Source: Adineta ricciae (lineage: Eukaryota; Rotifera; Eurotatoria; Adinetida; Adinetidae). Taken from it: DNA of 64,000 nucleotides. Within the stretch, counting starts at the first letter, position 1; each line of letters opens with the position of its first letter. The notes under the pieces are model-generated. The model was not told where the DNA came from. It ran no database searches and worked only from the letters and a program-made list of their open reading frames with translations. The stretch lies in contig CAJNOJ010000215.1 in assembly GCA_905250025.1 (NCBI GenBank), positions 114,752 through 178,751 on the forward strand, read 5' to 3'. Made by a program: the position numbers and the translations under genes. This document shows positions 46,496 through 59,640 of the stretch, piece by piece.

Positions 46496-47649
46496 ACAAA
46501 AAATCTTTTCTTTTTATGTACATTTCTTTTTCTGCTGTTGATCAGATATCTTCTTTTTTTTCTTTCTTCTCTGATTTTCATCCTTCTCAGCATGGCACAC
46601 TGTATTTTCGTGATGATTATGCTTGTCTTCTTTTTTTTTCTGATTTTCGATCATAGACTAAACAGTGTAGAACTTCATCAATTGCAATTCAATATGCCTC
46701 GCCAGATGATAAAACCATTCGTATCCAGTCCCCAGTGCTAACAGAGTTTTCATTTCAATGATTCCACACATTTTAAACATCCAAAAAATTCACACCTCTC
46801 CGCATTGATAAACTAATATGACATTAACAATTGCATTTTGCGTTCGTTTTTCAACATAATATGTCGAACATAATCAACAGTTCCTTTTCACCCAAAAATC
46901 TAGTGTTTAATCAACGAGCAATCGGTCCCATCCCTCCTCGATAATAAATATTTTTCATTGCAATTCGATGTGCATCGCCTGAACCGAACACTTATATTTA
47001 CACTACATACACTTCAAAATCTTCTAGAAAATTGACAACAGACTTATCTATAATTAGCGTTTAATTTCACATAATTTCTCTCAATGACTTTTACTCTTGA
47101 AAATATTATAGGAAACAAAATGATATGGTCGTCATTCTATACGTAGATCTCTTTGCGAGACGCCTTCAATTATCTCTCTATATTCTTGAGTTTCTGGCTC
47201 GTTTTCTTTCAGTGAAATGTATTATATTTCCTGTTCTTGCTCGGTTAGAGATTCCGGGCTATATGTCAAACGTCTGCGCGCAGTAGTCTTGTTGTCTGAA
47301 ATTGCGTGAGAAAGGAGAGAGGGCGAACGTGAAGTAAATGCCGTAGCGCTTTCGATGAGAACTTCGAATAGAGAGAAAAAAAAAGGAAAGAAATCAAGAT
47401 CAATGATATATTTCTAATGCAAGAAATGTTCATTTCTCTTGACAAGCCGAACTAATTATGAATATGAAATTGTTTCTGTTTGCATTTCTATGATACAATT
47501 CATTTAAAAATAATAGCTATATATAGGTATAGACAAACAAACCAATAAACAGAAAAAAAAGACAATTGAAGAGAGAAAAAAGAGGAGATAGAGAAGAAAA
47601 AGAAGTTTTGAAGAAGACTTTTTTCTTTTGTTCAGAGATTACATTCAAT
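46496..47649. other. Convergent intergenic region
   Basis: 3' flanks of the HMG-box gene (+) and GPSM2 (-). It is AT-rich with T-rich tracts. Short open frames carry no motif. Confidence 0.5.
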
Positions 47650-50600
47650 TTATGGTTTCACACGGGTTTGTTTCGATGGTGTACTAATTGAATTCGGTGA
47701 TACCAGCGGAGATTTTCCTTGAAGATGAGCGACCGGTAAACATGTTCGTTGTTGATCGATTCGACGTGATTGTAAACGATTTAGAAGAGAAAAGAAATCA
47801 TCATCGGGAAGCGTTTTTGACGTTGCTTCATGAATAGGATTTTTCGACGGCGATCCTGTTGATAATGTAGTTATTGTTGATGTTGAAACAACTGACGATG
47901 CAGATGCTGGTCTGACTGAAGATGTATTATGATTATGGATCGGTATGAGTACAGCTCGTTGATCATCGAGACGCGAGTCCTAAAAAAGGGAAATGAAGAC
48001 ATCTTTAGAAACAGAAAGTTATAGTTTTTCTTACTTGACACTTCGATAATTGATCAAAGAATTGTTCGTTCAATGGTGAAAGACGTCGAGTTGTTTTAGT
48101 ATTGCTGCTATCATGATGATTCGCAGCTGGAAGACTTGTTCGTTGATCATCGAGACGCGATTGTTGTAATCGATCAACTGTATTTAAAATATCTTCAAGT
48201 TGAACACTCGAACCTAATTTACAGAAAAGACATTTCTCGTTTTTTCCTTTCCGCTTTTCGTTATTGAAAAAAAAACGTTGTCCTCATCATTTATTCTAAT
48301 TAGATGTTACATTTCCGATCTTTCTCGTCAAATGATCTCTGAGCAGGTATGTAAATATTTTCTAAATGAATACTCTCAAAATTATTTCCGTTATTCCTTG
48401 ACATCGTCATTTCCTTTTGCGACATATTTGTACAACCGTGGATTTACCACGTGATTCGAAAATACGTACGTTGTGTATGAGGATTCGTTGCTCCAGGGAC
48501 GCTGGCTGTTGCTCTTAAATCACAACGTTGATCTTCAAAACGTGATTTCTGCATTCGACAAACCAAATCAACTAAATCATCATGATCAGCTGGTAATGAC
48601 TAGCAAAGAAAAAGCAACTTTTCGTATGAAAATTCATTAACATTATCTTTAATTATACTTCTTTTCTTGTTTGCATTGGCGATTTTCTTCCGAGATGTGA
48701 CATGAAATTGGTTTTGAGACTTGTCGAATTTGTTTTGCTTTTCTTACTCTTATTTGATATAGATTTGTTATGTGACGAAGTGTTTTGTGAGCCGGTATAT
48801 GAACGTACATCGGTGACACTGCTATTCACGCTAACATTTGAGCGCGATGAGCGTGGACTTTGAGATGCTGAGCCTGACGAACCATTATTCGTTCCACCGC
48901 CCTCCGATAAACTGATACTAATGGAATCGGTACGTAGATTCTAAAAGAACGTCCAACATTCGAGAATCAGATCGCCTTGATTTCGAAAAAAAAGTAACCT
49001 TCAGTGTATGTTTCGTTGGTCCTGATGCTGTTGACATGGATATTGTGTCATCTAATGGTTCATCAATCTAAATTAATCGAATATATCATATATAATTCAA
49101 TGGTTTATCTTTGTTATTTTACTTCTCGTGCGAGAGCTTTGTAAAGGCTATCATATTTGGTTGCTTTTTCAAGTTGATTAATTTTTTCATGTAATTGACT
49201 TAAAATATAATAGGCTCGACATTGGCCTATTGAATCTCCTAATTGTCGCGCTAGATGCAAATGTTTCTCATGAAAATAAATCGATGTATCATAATCTTGT
49301 TTTAAACTATAAACACGACCGATAGTAAAATTCATTCGTGCAACGAACAATTCATCGTGAGTCAGTTCACCTATGCTCATCGCTTCTCTAGAAAAGAAAA
49401 CAGTTACAAAACTAGTTTAGCGAGGTGAAATCGTTTTTGTTCGCACCTGTAATGTTGCAATGCTTTGTCAAAATCTTCTAAATATAAATAAGCATTGCCA
49501 AGATTACCATGAGCACGACGTTGACCGGCTTGATCGTTACATTCTTTGGCAATCGTCAAACGCTAGAATCGATCAGTCGATGGCGAAAAATGAAAAAAAT
49601 GAAACAGTCCATTTACTTTGTCAAGGTACTCAATCGATGTTGAGTAATCTTGCAATAAATAATTGACATTGCCAATATTGCCTAAAGTTCTACCTTCTGC
49701 CACCTTGTCGTCTAATTCTTTATTAAGATCGAGATTTTGTCTAAATGAAGAAAAAAAAAGTAGAATTGCTAATGAATCGAGATTAATTTCCACTTTCTTT
49801 TGTTTCTGCTCTGTATCTTGATATGAAAATATTTCTATCAAGCGCACGAGATAGGAAAAACACAATGTTGTTCTAATAGAACAAGACACAGAAGATGGAC
49901 AACAACAAGAAAAGATAAGACATGTTTGTCTGTCCTATGACAATACATATGCGCAATAAACAGACAAATACAACTATTAACATCTATCATATAGAAATAT
50001 GAATAGGACAAGACAACTGTTTGACATGTTCTATCTGGAGAAAAGAATGCGACAGGATAATCTTGTTCGTTAACTGCTCGTTGACATTACATATTAGTCT
50101 GTGAAATGAAATGGCAAATGAATGAAATATACAACACTGATCATGGATGAAGAAAAAATCAGTAAATTAAACAAGAGTGTATTCATCACACGCTTCATGG
50201 TCCCAGTGGAATTTTCAATGTATTTTTGTCTAAATATGCGACTGTCGCGTGATGTGTTTTTGAATAGAAGGTAAACATCGAAATCGATCGAAGAAAATGA
50301 CAGATAATATCATCTGTTTGCTTACTGCAAGCTGTATTCATCGTTCGATACTAATACTCACTTAATCGTCGAATGTAAGCAATTATGAAAAAGGAGGTTT
50401 TATATGCTTTTCTAGTTTTTTTATGGACGATTAATAAGGGAGGAAAAACAGAAAAAGAAATGTTCCTTTCCGTGCTACTTTTTATGTTCGAACTTACGTG
50501 AGATTGAATAAATGTAGATGTTCGTATTTATGATTAGGCGTGTAAGATAAATTTGTTATTCTCCGCATTTATATGTAAATTAAGTCGGCCGAAGAAAATG

Positions 50601-52333
50601 TGAACTATCTTTTAAGATCTCATTTCGTTCTCCGAAAAAGAAAATAACAATAACCAGAGTTATGAAGAAAAAACTCTAGTTATTCTTCTGTTCAAACTAA
50701 TTAAATTCTTTAACAAGGAAAATAGAAAAACTATCGAGTGCATGTCTCACGAAAAATAGGCGATATGTGAGAAAAATAAGAAGGATATAGTATTCTTTTC
50801 TTTTTTTGACAGCCTCGCTTCTTTTCATTGTTTTCTTAACCTCTATTCAATCAAGTAGATGAACGAACGTTCTGTTTCCTTCTTACTCAAGAGACTATTT
50901 ATATGGAAAATGTGATCTTTAGTTTGAATATAAGGTCTTGAACGCTGAAAAAATCTGATATTAACACAAAAAATCAAGTTTCGTCTATTTAAGAGATAAT
51001 CACAAGTTGGTGCATGAGTGATTCTTTCTCGCTCTGAATCGACTAACGACAAAATGATGACAAGAATGATTCAATAATTTATGGTAATGTTTTTTTATCA
51101 AGCTGGTAATTTCTAATTCTCTATCAATGGTCAAATCAAACCAATCTAAGAATCAAATGAGAAGAAAATACAGTTCACTCAAACGATGTGAATACGACTG
51201 TGCATTTGCTGTGCCTTACACAAATAGATTCAACTGAGCACGCACTATACTCATCGTTTCGAGATTGAATTAAAATAAGCACATACATACATATAATTAC
51301 CATGGCAGGAGAATGAACTTGCCGACATATATACGCCTACTCATCATCGAGTCTTCTTAAACTCTTAATATTGTTTCAGAAGGAAAAGAAGAAACAGATT
51401 GATACTCGAATTCTACTTTAGATTGTCTTAAACTAATACAATTATCACAGATGGATTCTTTATGTAGTGTAAACGTCGAATGTACCTTTCTATTTCTCAT
51501 CAAGCAATCATAGAAAGTCATCGTGAAAAATAGTTTTCTTTTATTCTAATCTGACTTCTTTTCCTTCTTCTTCTTTTCTCCTTCTCCTGCTCCTTTTTTT
51601 TTATTTCTCTTACGCACACGAGCTCTCTCTTACTTCTCAAGAAGATAGTCTGGAGAGGAATAGAGAAAACTATATGTGTGTATATGCTGGAAGCTAAACG
51701 GAAACTGAGCAACACACTAACACATGAGCAACTAAAGAGAAAAAAAAACAAGCAAATGACAATGAATGAATGCTATGCACGCGGAAAATCAAACTGCATA
51801 CGAATGACAGACAAGCAGAAAATAGAAGAGAAGCGTACGTAACTATCCATCCATCTATCATCATCATATCAATGGGCAAACGAGAAACACAGAGAGAAAG
51901 AAAAGGGGGGAAAAAAGAAGATGAATGCACGTCTGGTTTTCCGATCATGGATGAAAAAGTTTTCGGGAGTAGAATGAATAACTATGTATTCATTAACTAT
52001 TCACAAAACCAGAAGAAAAGATCAAAATATTCGATTGTGAGACAATGAGAAATTAGTCTTTTTGTTTAACAAGAGAAAACAAAACTTACTCGTAATAAAC
52101 AATTGCTTTGTTAAGTAATGTTCGGATATCATCACTGAGAAGACCATTTGATGAGCTGAGCAATTCTTTGGCTTTGAGATGATATGTCAAACCTAGAAAG
52201 TATAGTGCACGAGATTGATCAGCCGAATCGAGAAATATCGATTGCTGCTCATGCTGTTGTCTTGGTCGATTTTCTTTCTTCGAACCAATGGAATGATGCT
52301 TTCGACCGAATCTTTTATGTAACGTTGACATGT
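47650..52333 (-). CDS. GPSM2: GPSM2/LGN/Pins G-protein signalling modulator (shortened TPR region)
   Basis: Scaffold that links G-alpha(i) at the cortex to NuMA-dynein for spindle orientation. Exon 1 (52333-52090) starts MSTLHKRFGRKHHSIGSKKE, then SRALYFLGLTYHLKAKELL. TPR units follow: VAEGRTLGNIGNVNYLLQDY, RRAHGNLGNAYLYLEDFDKA, MNFTIGRVYSLKQDYDTSIY and CRAYYILSQLHEKINQLE. The linker is Ser-rich. Four GoLoco motifs end the protein: LVCRMQKSRFEDQR, VDRLQQSRLDDQR, LSKCQDSRLDDQR and LNRLQSRRIDQQR; each carries the Asp/Glu-Gln-Arg triad that inserts into G-alpha. The first three or so TPRs of vertebrate LGN are absent from this model. The intron 49741-52089 is about 2.35 kb. An acceptor (TTTCAG) before exon 1 indicates upstream exons, coding or not. 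Confidence 0.9.
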
Positions 52334-53450
52334 TTTCGATCTGAAACACGAAAATCCTACTTGACAGAACACGAATCTTAGACACATGCGATGATCGAGA
52401 GAAAAGAAATGAAAATATCGCCTTTTGTTTCTTTTCCAATGACGAACTATATTCTTTGTTCAATTCAAAAATTCTATAACCAATCATTAGATAAGATGAC
52501 GTACTCCATCTACACTAAAACGAATATAGATCGATCGGTGACAACTAATGATTTTCTCTCTCTCTTTCGCTCTATCTTATTCGTTTATTTACATTGAGAT
52601 ACAAAAGTCAGTGTGAGAGAAAAGAATATTAACGCCGTCTTCCACTTAGCGAATTTCGATATGACAAACAAAATATATCTTTTGTTTTCTCCGACGAGTT
52701 ATTAAGCTGGATTTTCTCGATAAAAGATTAGATTTCTCAATCAGCGAAGCTTTCTGATATCCTGTTTCTATTAACGATAATTCGAAAAGAAAACCAAGGT
52801 TTTCCTATTAAGTACACAGGAAATGGAAAACAGTTTGCTCGTATTTTGTTGTTGATTTCATTATAGTCTAGAATAAGCTAGATCGACTGGATAACTTCAT
52901 TTTGTTTTCTCGAGTTTCGGCCGGCTTTCTTCATATACAATCGATCGATCTCAACATTACCTATCGGTGTTTTAATCGATCTATAATACAGAAGTAAAAG
53001 TCTTTTGAGAACAATAACCACGCAACAATACTGTGCTCTACAGAAGGCAAATTCCGTTTCCGATTCCGTTTGAATAGACTATTGGTTTTGACGTTTCTTT
53101 CTGCTTATAAATTTTTAAAAACATCAACGACGCACCAATTATACAAAATTATCCGACGTCACACAAGACATGATGACGTCAGCCTTATTCGTTGGATTTA
53201 TCTGTTTTCTCATAGAATGAACAACATTAACATTCTTGTATATTTATCCTTTTACAGCCTGTACATGCTCGTTTGAGAGCAAGAGAGATATAAAAAGAAA
53301 GAAAGAAAAGAAAAGAGAAAACGCGATTTGACGAAAGAAAATAAATTTGTTGATTTCCAATTGACAAAAATATTCTACCGAAAAGATCAGTCTAAACATT
53401 GAAAATAGAATCATGTTTAGTTTATTTTCTACGAAATGAGCAAAGTGCAA
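52334..53450. other. Intergenic region, GPSM2 5' flank to ECT2 3' flank
   Basis: About 1.1 kb on the promoter side of GPSM2. Because the first annotated exon starts after a splice acceptor, an upstream exon may lie here. I found no TPR-like coding segment in any frame. Confidence 0.4.
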
Positions 53451-56400
53451 CTAACATTCTTGAATTGAATGCATAAATCTTGATGGTGATTGAGGAAAAT
53501 TACGTTCACTCGTAAATGAATCTTGTCGAGATGGGACACTTAAACGTTTCATTGTGTTGAAATCATTATTGTCTTTATCATTTAAATGTAATAGTGAACT
53601 ATTCGATGTTAACATTTTCTTTAAACGATTTTTCGATGAAATTGGACTGAAAGAAAATGTTCGACTGAGACGACTTTTTGCTTTGTATAAACCACTAAAC
53701 AACAATGCAGAGATTCATTAAGAACAAAAGGAAAGAGAATAATTCGATTTCATACGTTCGTAATGCACTTCCCACGGAATTTAATCCACTAGTTGTTGTT
53801 GTTGCACTCATTGTTGAATGAGTTGATAGAGTATCATTATCACTCATGAAATCCATTGCTGAAAGAGGTGTAAATGCTCCATTTTCTGGTCCGACATTTT
53901 CAATTAATGACGTCTATAACAAAGTCAACGAATCGATTTTCCTCTCTTCAACTCGTTCAGCTTTACTTTATCGAGTAGACATCGTTCTTCAGCAATCGCT
54001 TTGGCTAGATGTTGAAGAACTTCTGTTTTACTTGTCTGATTGATACTTGCGACAGTCGAGAGAGATGTTAACGATGTCATCGAGTCGGTTAGATGTGAAC
54101 GTGATACAGACATGTGATTATCAGCAACACGAAATATGAGTTGACGAGCCTGACCATCGATTGAACACAACATACCGAACTGTTCATTTTCTATCGGAGA
54201 AAACAATGATCGAGCGAGAGATTTCGTTTCGAAGATATTTACCATCACATGATGAGGCACCGATATCGAATAAACTTCGTATGTCGCTAAGTTGAATTAG
54301 CGCTACATGTTTGTAAGATTTCGTCGATTTAACACCTGGTGTTTTCCATGTGTTTACACGTAATTTAGTTATCTAGATAGAAATAATTCAGTGGAGGCAA
54401 TGATGATGAAGATTTGATTTACTTCGATGCAATCGGAGAAAAGAAACAATGTCAAGTGCGTTCGTTTGCCAGTTAGTTCTTGTGAAAGTTCGATTAAATT
54501 GAATTTTTGTAAGTAATCTCGATGTGCTGCAAGCAGTTCGGGCTACAAGAACACGAACAAACGATGATAGAAGTCATGTTCAATGAAAACATACTGGACA
54601 ATTATCAATACTATTAACGATACTGAATAATGAAAGATGTTTTTCCGTTTTTCCTCGTTCTTCATTTAATTTCTTTGCTACTTCACGTAGTTTATCGATA
54701 GTATTTGTTAATTGTTGATGATCTGTATGTGTCGTTGGTATATATTTAAGTAAACGTTCTAAAAGCAATAAAACACTTGGCAAACGCTGAATAGGTCGAA
54801 TCATTAGATCAGCGAGATGTTGTTTGCCTAATTCTGATTTGTGTTCACAGATCTAGAGAGAAGAATAACATCCGATGATGAAAAAGAAGTCGCACTTTGA
54901 GATTTTTAACGATTACTTTCAAATAAGCATAGAAACGCGAATTGCTTTTTTCAAGTGAGTGAATTGCTTGAATAGTTTTATCATAGAATTTCGTATAAGG
55001 TTGATAAACACGTAAGAGTTCAGTTGCCTGAAAACATAGAAATAAAGTAATTTGACGTTTTTTTGTAAGTTCAAAGGTTACTGAAGCGCAAGTAAAACGA
55101 ATTAATTAATCTCAAATGAAGACTATTATCAATAGTTATGTGAAACTTGAAAGAATGGACTTAACTTACATTAGCTAAGAAAACCGAACCAATACAGGCA
55201 TCTTCATTGAGTGCTCGGTCAAGTTGTTCAGCAATGGTCAGATGTAAATGATAAATTTCTTCGATATTACCGAATATTTGTGTACTTTCAACTTTGGTTA
55301 AGATAGGTCCATTTCGACGATCATCTTTTTCCATTTCTGTTTTGAAAAACTGTAAAAGTTAAATGATAGAATTTTGTAGTTCTTAGTAGTTTCATTTTAC
55401 TACTCACACGAATGATATTCGACAGCATTGTAACATAGTTTCTTTCTGTTTCTCGAATTTCCATGCTGATTAAATATTTATTATCTTTTTTCATATTCGG
55501 TGTTTTTTGTTTCTCAAAATTTTCTGTTGACATTTCATCACCAAGACCATTTTCATTCTCGTTGCTGCTATTAAATCTCTTATTGTTAGGTGTAGTATTC
55601 ATTTCCATATTGGAATTCGATTCTTTTCGTCGTTTTCGTTTCACTGATGTGGTTGCATTATGCTGCTGCATATAATTCGAATCATTTATCGACGTTGACA
55701 ATGGTGATAAGGTTGAGAGCGAAAGTAATGTTGATCGAGGAGAATCGGGCGTTGTTGTTTCATTCATACCAGGTAATTTGATTGAATAACTTGATTCATC
55801 GGCTTTGCCCATTAAACATAAACATTCCCAAAACCACTAGAAAACAAATATTTTGTATAGCAAAGAATAATTTCCAAAGAATATCATCATTACTTGAACA
55901 TTAACCATATGTTGACGATGTTTCCGTTTGTACGAGGGAAAAGCGGTGAGAAAAGTATTGGCATCCATTCCATTGCAAAAGACGATATGTGTAGCATCGG
56001 ATATTTCGTTTGTTGTATAGCCACCTAAATCGAAAGACAGATTTCTATGCGACATTTCTAGTTCTCATGAAACTAGATGTTCCTAATAAAATCCATCTTT
56101 TATATAGTACTTTTAAAGTGATCTGAATCCACTCAAACGGAATGTATAGTCTAGAAAATATTCCTAAGTACTTTGCTGTAAGATTTACACACACGTATTG
56201 TAGATTTTGCAAGCTTATAGTATCAACGGTAATGCCATGCATGTTTTCGAAGAGGCAATAGACTTAGGTGCAATTCTTACCATTAGCAAGAACAAGGGTG
56301 CGTAAGTGTCGTTGTTCTATATCATCAGCAGCACCAAAAAAGAAGAGATTCAAATTATGCAGCGGTTTAGCACGATATGTTCGAATAAAATCTGCGTTCA

Positions 56401-57215
56401 ATGCATCAAAATTTCGATTATCTTTTTCCTTCCAACATTCCAATAGCCAATCTTCTGTTAGAATTTCGCTTCGTTCCATATTAAACGCCGTCTACGCAAA
56501 AATATCAACAATTTTACATGATGGAATGATTCAACTCTTACCAGATATTTCTCGCCTAAATTCGCAAACGATACTACATGAGTCACTTGATCGCTGTAAT
56601 CTTTTCGAACTGATCCACCAAGATAATGTACAATATCACTAAACTTCGTCTAGAAAATGCCAATTCAAATAGAATTACAAGATAATGAAATGATTTACAT
56701 GTATTTCACGACGAGTACCACCCACAAAACAAATCACTGCCGATGCCAAATGTTGGGAATACAATGGACGATTTCTCCGTGGTACTGGAATATCCTGAAA
56801 ACAACGCGATCATATTTTCTTAAATGAAGTTATTTCAATCTTACGATTTTCTTTTCTGCACATGTTAAGACAAGCTCGGCACTAATTATGTAGATGTTTT
56901 CATCCTCTTTTAAACTATAAAACAGATTTTCATCAAACGATTGCACAACATAAATTCGCAATTGACGTTTTGTTAACAATTGTTTCGTTTCGGACAAGGT
57001 TCGAAGAACATGTTCATCATCAGTTAAACATTCATACGCATAACGATCTTCGAGTGCGGCAAGTAAACGCGTATTGGAACACGCTTTTCCAATAACGCAA
57101 AATGTGATTGCTAAAGAGAAAAAAAAGTTCAATTCATCGAAAGAGATAAATCAAGATGATTTACTCCAATCTTCTGATGATGATTCGTCATTTTGAGTTT
57201 TATGAATATCTTCCA
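53451..57215 (-). CDS. ECT2: ECT2/Pebble RhoGEF, cytokinesis regulator
   Basis: Guanine nucleotide exchange factor that activates RhoA at the division plane. The start at 57215 (MEDIHKTQNDESSSEDW) splices in frame to TITFCVIGKACSNTRLLAAL, the first BRCT-like unit. Then come BRCT repeats (TEDWLLECWKEKDNR, NLNLFFFGAADDIEQRHLRT, LSFDLGGYTTNEISDATHIV), a Ser/Thr-rich hinge with a basic KRKRRKE cluster, the DH domain (MEIRETERNYVTMLSNII, RNGPILTKVESTQIFGNIEE, LADLMIRPIQRLPSVLLLLE), a PH domain (RTHLTLFLFSDCIEITKLR) and a C-terminal tail SRLSRTFSFSP resembling that of vertebrate ECT2. The order matches ECT2. About 13 exons; stop TAG at 53453-53451. It lies downstream of GPSM2 on the same strand. 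Confidence 0.93.
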
Positions 57216-59312
57216 TTGGTACGAAAATCTAATTGGGATATTTAACACACAAACGACATATTCCCGCTCTCTCTCTTCTTTCATCAAGACATTCGCAGAC
57301 AAAGAACAAAAACGAGCACGGGCATTGACCAATGATAAAGTATTTTAGAAATAGACAAAGCTTTACTAGTAAAAATTTCAATTAGAAAATCAATTTCTCG
57401 CTCGATACTATTCGATTTTCGACTTTTTCTTTTCAATATTTAATTTCTAAGCTTCATTCCTATTTGTCAATAATTTCATCCAATCAGCATATTGTTGTTT
57501 GAAAGTTCATATTTTCTCCTTTCAGCCATCATGGCTCATTTTGTGCTTGTGACTCGAATCGGAAATTAAACTGGGATGTTTTCTCTCGGGCCTTTGAAAC
57601 TAATCTACCGTAAATTCGCGTGACTGACACCTCGTGATCCGACTACGAGCTTAAACTTTGGTTCACTGTAAGATTGAAGTTATAGTACCTTTCTTTGTTT
57701 ATCAGAACGAGATGGTTTTTCTACTTCCGACTTAGAAATGATTGCAAAATATTTACAGATGTTTGTACCCGACAGCAAACGGTTCTTTGATGAATAAGCT
57801 AGGATAGAAAATTATGTTTATCATCGTGTTTGTGGACTTTGTTTCGTCAGTCATTTGCATGTTATCATGTTTGAATTTTATCAATGTGTACGATGATTAC
57901 TGAATATTTATCTTGATTTTGGATAGAAAGTTTTCATTAAAGAATAGAGGATCTATTGCTAGATAGCATAAGATTGTGATTGATAAGTACCTAATTGCTT
58001 TTCGAATAGGCTAGTCGAGCCGCCATCTCAAGAACTATTCTTAGACTTCGATGAAAAGAAAAGCCCATATTCAGCATTTCACATCGATTTATTTCATAGG
58101 GAAAGAATGAGAAGTACTCAAAACTCAAACTAGAAGTGTCGTTTTTTGTATCCCGACTAATACAAATGTGATCTAATCAGATAGGACATGACGTCATGTT
58201 TTCCAATGGATTTATTTGACTAATTCAGCACACAGTCTTATCGAATGATTCAGTAGTTGGTTGCAATATGACGAGATTGGGCCTGCATTGTATTTATAGT
58301 CAGCCGAAATCTCATTTCGTTTTGTTTTTCGAGTAGTAATCGATTGATCTCAGTCATTGATTTACGTGTCTATTGCGTAGATTTTTTTCTTCTGAATTGA
58401 TCAATTAATTGTGACATTGACGTCAAACGTGTCGTCGAGTTTTCTCATCTATGTAGATGAGAACAACAAATGATTATTCTCTACTCGAATTTGTCATCTA
58501 GACCTTCGTGCTTTTTTTTTCATTTGTTCTTCAGCGTCTCACGCACTTTCACATGAGAATATAGTTATCTAGCAATACATACATCGATTCTGTTTAGATG
58601 CTTTCTGGATTTGCTACTGATACGAGAGTAATCGCTACACAGTGTTCTTTTTTTCTCTCGCCCTCTTTTCTTTCTCTTTCTTTCGCTTAACATCGAAGAA
58701 TCGTATGCACTCAAAGGCATATATACACTCCAAAAAAATGAAAGAATCTAAGCCTTCGACTTGATTTGCTTGTCGCATCTGTAGCGAACCGATAAGAATA
58801 ATATTCTTTTTTTATTGACGAATGCTAACCTTTCTTTTTTTTCTCTACTAACCTAATTAATAGCGAAATCTCACTGGTGGGATCATAAAAAAAAAGTACG
58901 TCGTATCTTTGATCGCTCGTGATGTTATTTGAAATTTCGTCTAAAGTTTATTCTGACGTCATTTTCAAGTAACATGTTTTCTTTTTTTCCATTATACAGC
59001 TATGAAAGTCTATATACACATAAAACGATTAAATCTATGCCATTGCTTTCTTTTTTTTCGTCGACGTCGTCGAAATGTTTGCGATTTTTCTTTTCTCCGA
59101 TAGCGTCGAACATATATTCAAGCCTTGAAAGATACATATGCACATACATATACGTGGGTGTGCACAAGTATTGCAAGTGCTTCGTTTTTTTCATCATATT
59201 TTTCACTTGTGACATACAATCAGTCGGTATAACTTTGCTTTTTTTTTAGATTATATTCATTCTGTCTAACTTCTGTTTGGGAGTTCTGGCGATCACGTTT
59301 TGCGATTATTCG
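57216..59312. promoter_or_regulatory. Divergent region between ECT2 and PTP4A
   Basis: About 2.1 kb between the start of ECT2 (-) and the leader of PTP4A (+), so both promoters are here. It is AT-rich with T-runs. A pyrimidine-rich run lies near 58660-58690. No coding exon or RNA gene is supported. Confidence 0.4.
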
Positions 59313-59469
59313 ATGAGTACAACTGTTGACGGTACATATACGCCTAACCAAGCGGTAAGAGATCGAGATCATAATTGAAATTGAATGGTTCTAATATTGA
59401 TTATTTTTGCAGACCGAATACGTGCAAGACTGCACGCTCTCGGGCGAATTCTGCCGAGCGCAATATTGA
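59313..59469 (+). CDS. Upstream short ORF in the PTP4A leader
   Basis: A 32-codon frame in two exons: 59313-59354 and 59413-59469. The 58-nt intron has good sites (GCG|GTAAGA and TTTTTGCAG). It encodes MSTTVDGTYTPNQA then TEYVQDCTLSGEFCRAQY and stops at TGA 59467-59469, 171 bp before the PTP4A start. Both sites and the codons of the peptide look ordered rather than random, and the stop lies inside the leader. In vertebrates the PRL/PTP4A mRNAs have a conserved uORF reported to couple translation to magnesium; whether this peptide is homologous I cannot tell. It could also be an incidental uORF. Confidence 0.45.
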
Positions 59470-59640
59470 CTAGTACGCCAACACCATCAATCTTTTCCCT
59501 ATCGATATTATCCGTATCGATACCGTTCCAACAAATTCGATTGGCGTCTTATTTCCACGAAAATTAGAGACTAAATTAGAGATTCAATAGAAAACAAACG
59601 TTTTTTCTTCACAAGGAACAAACTTTTATCAAGTATAATC

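Noticed and set aside
46141-46593. 150-codon minus-strand open frame opposite the HMG-box gene tail
   Set aside because: It is antisense to the Lys/Ser-rich coding exon and its Phe/Val-rich content mirrors that exon.
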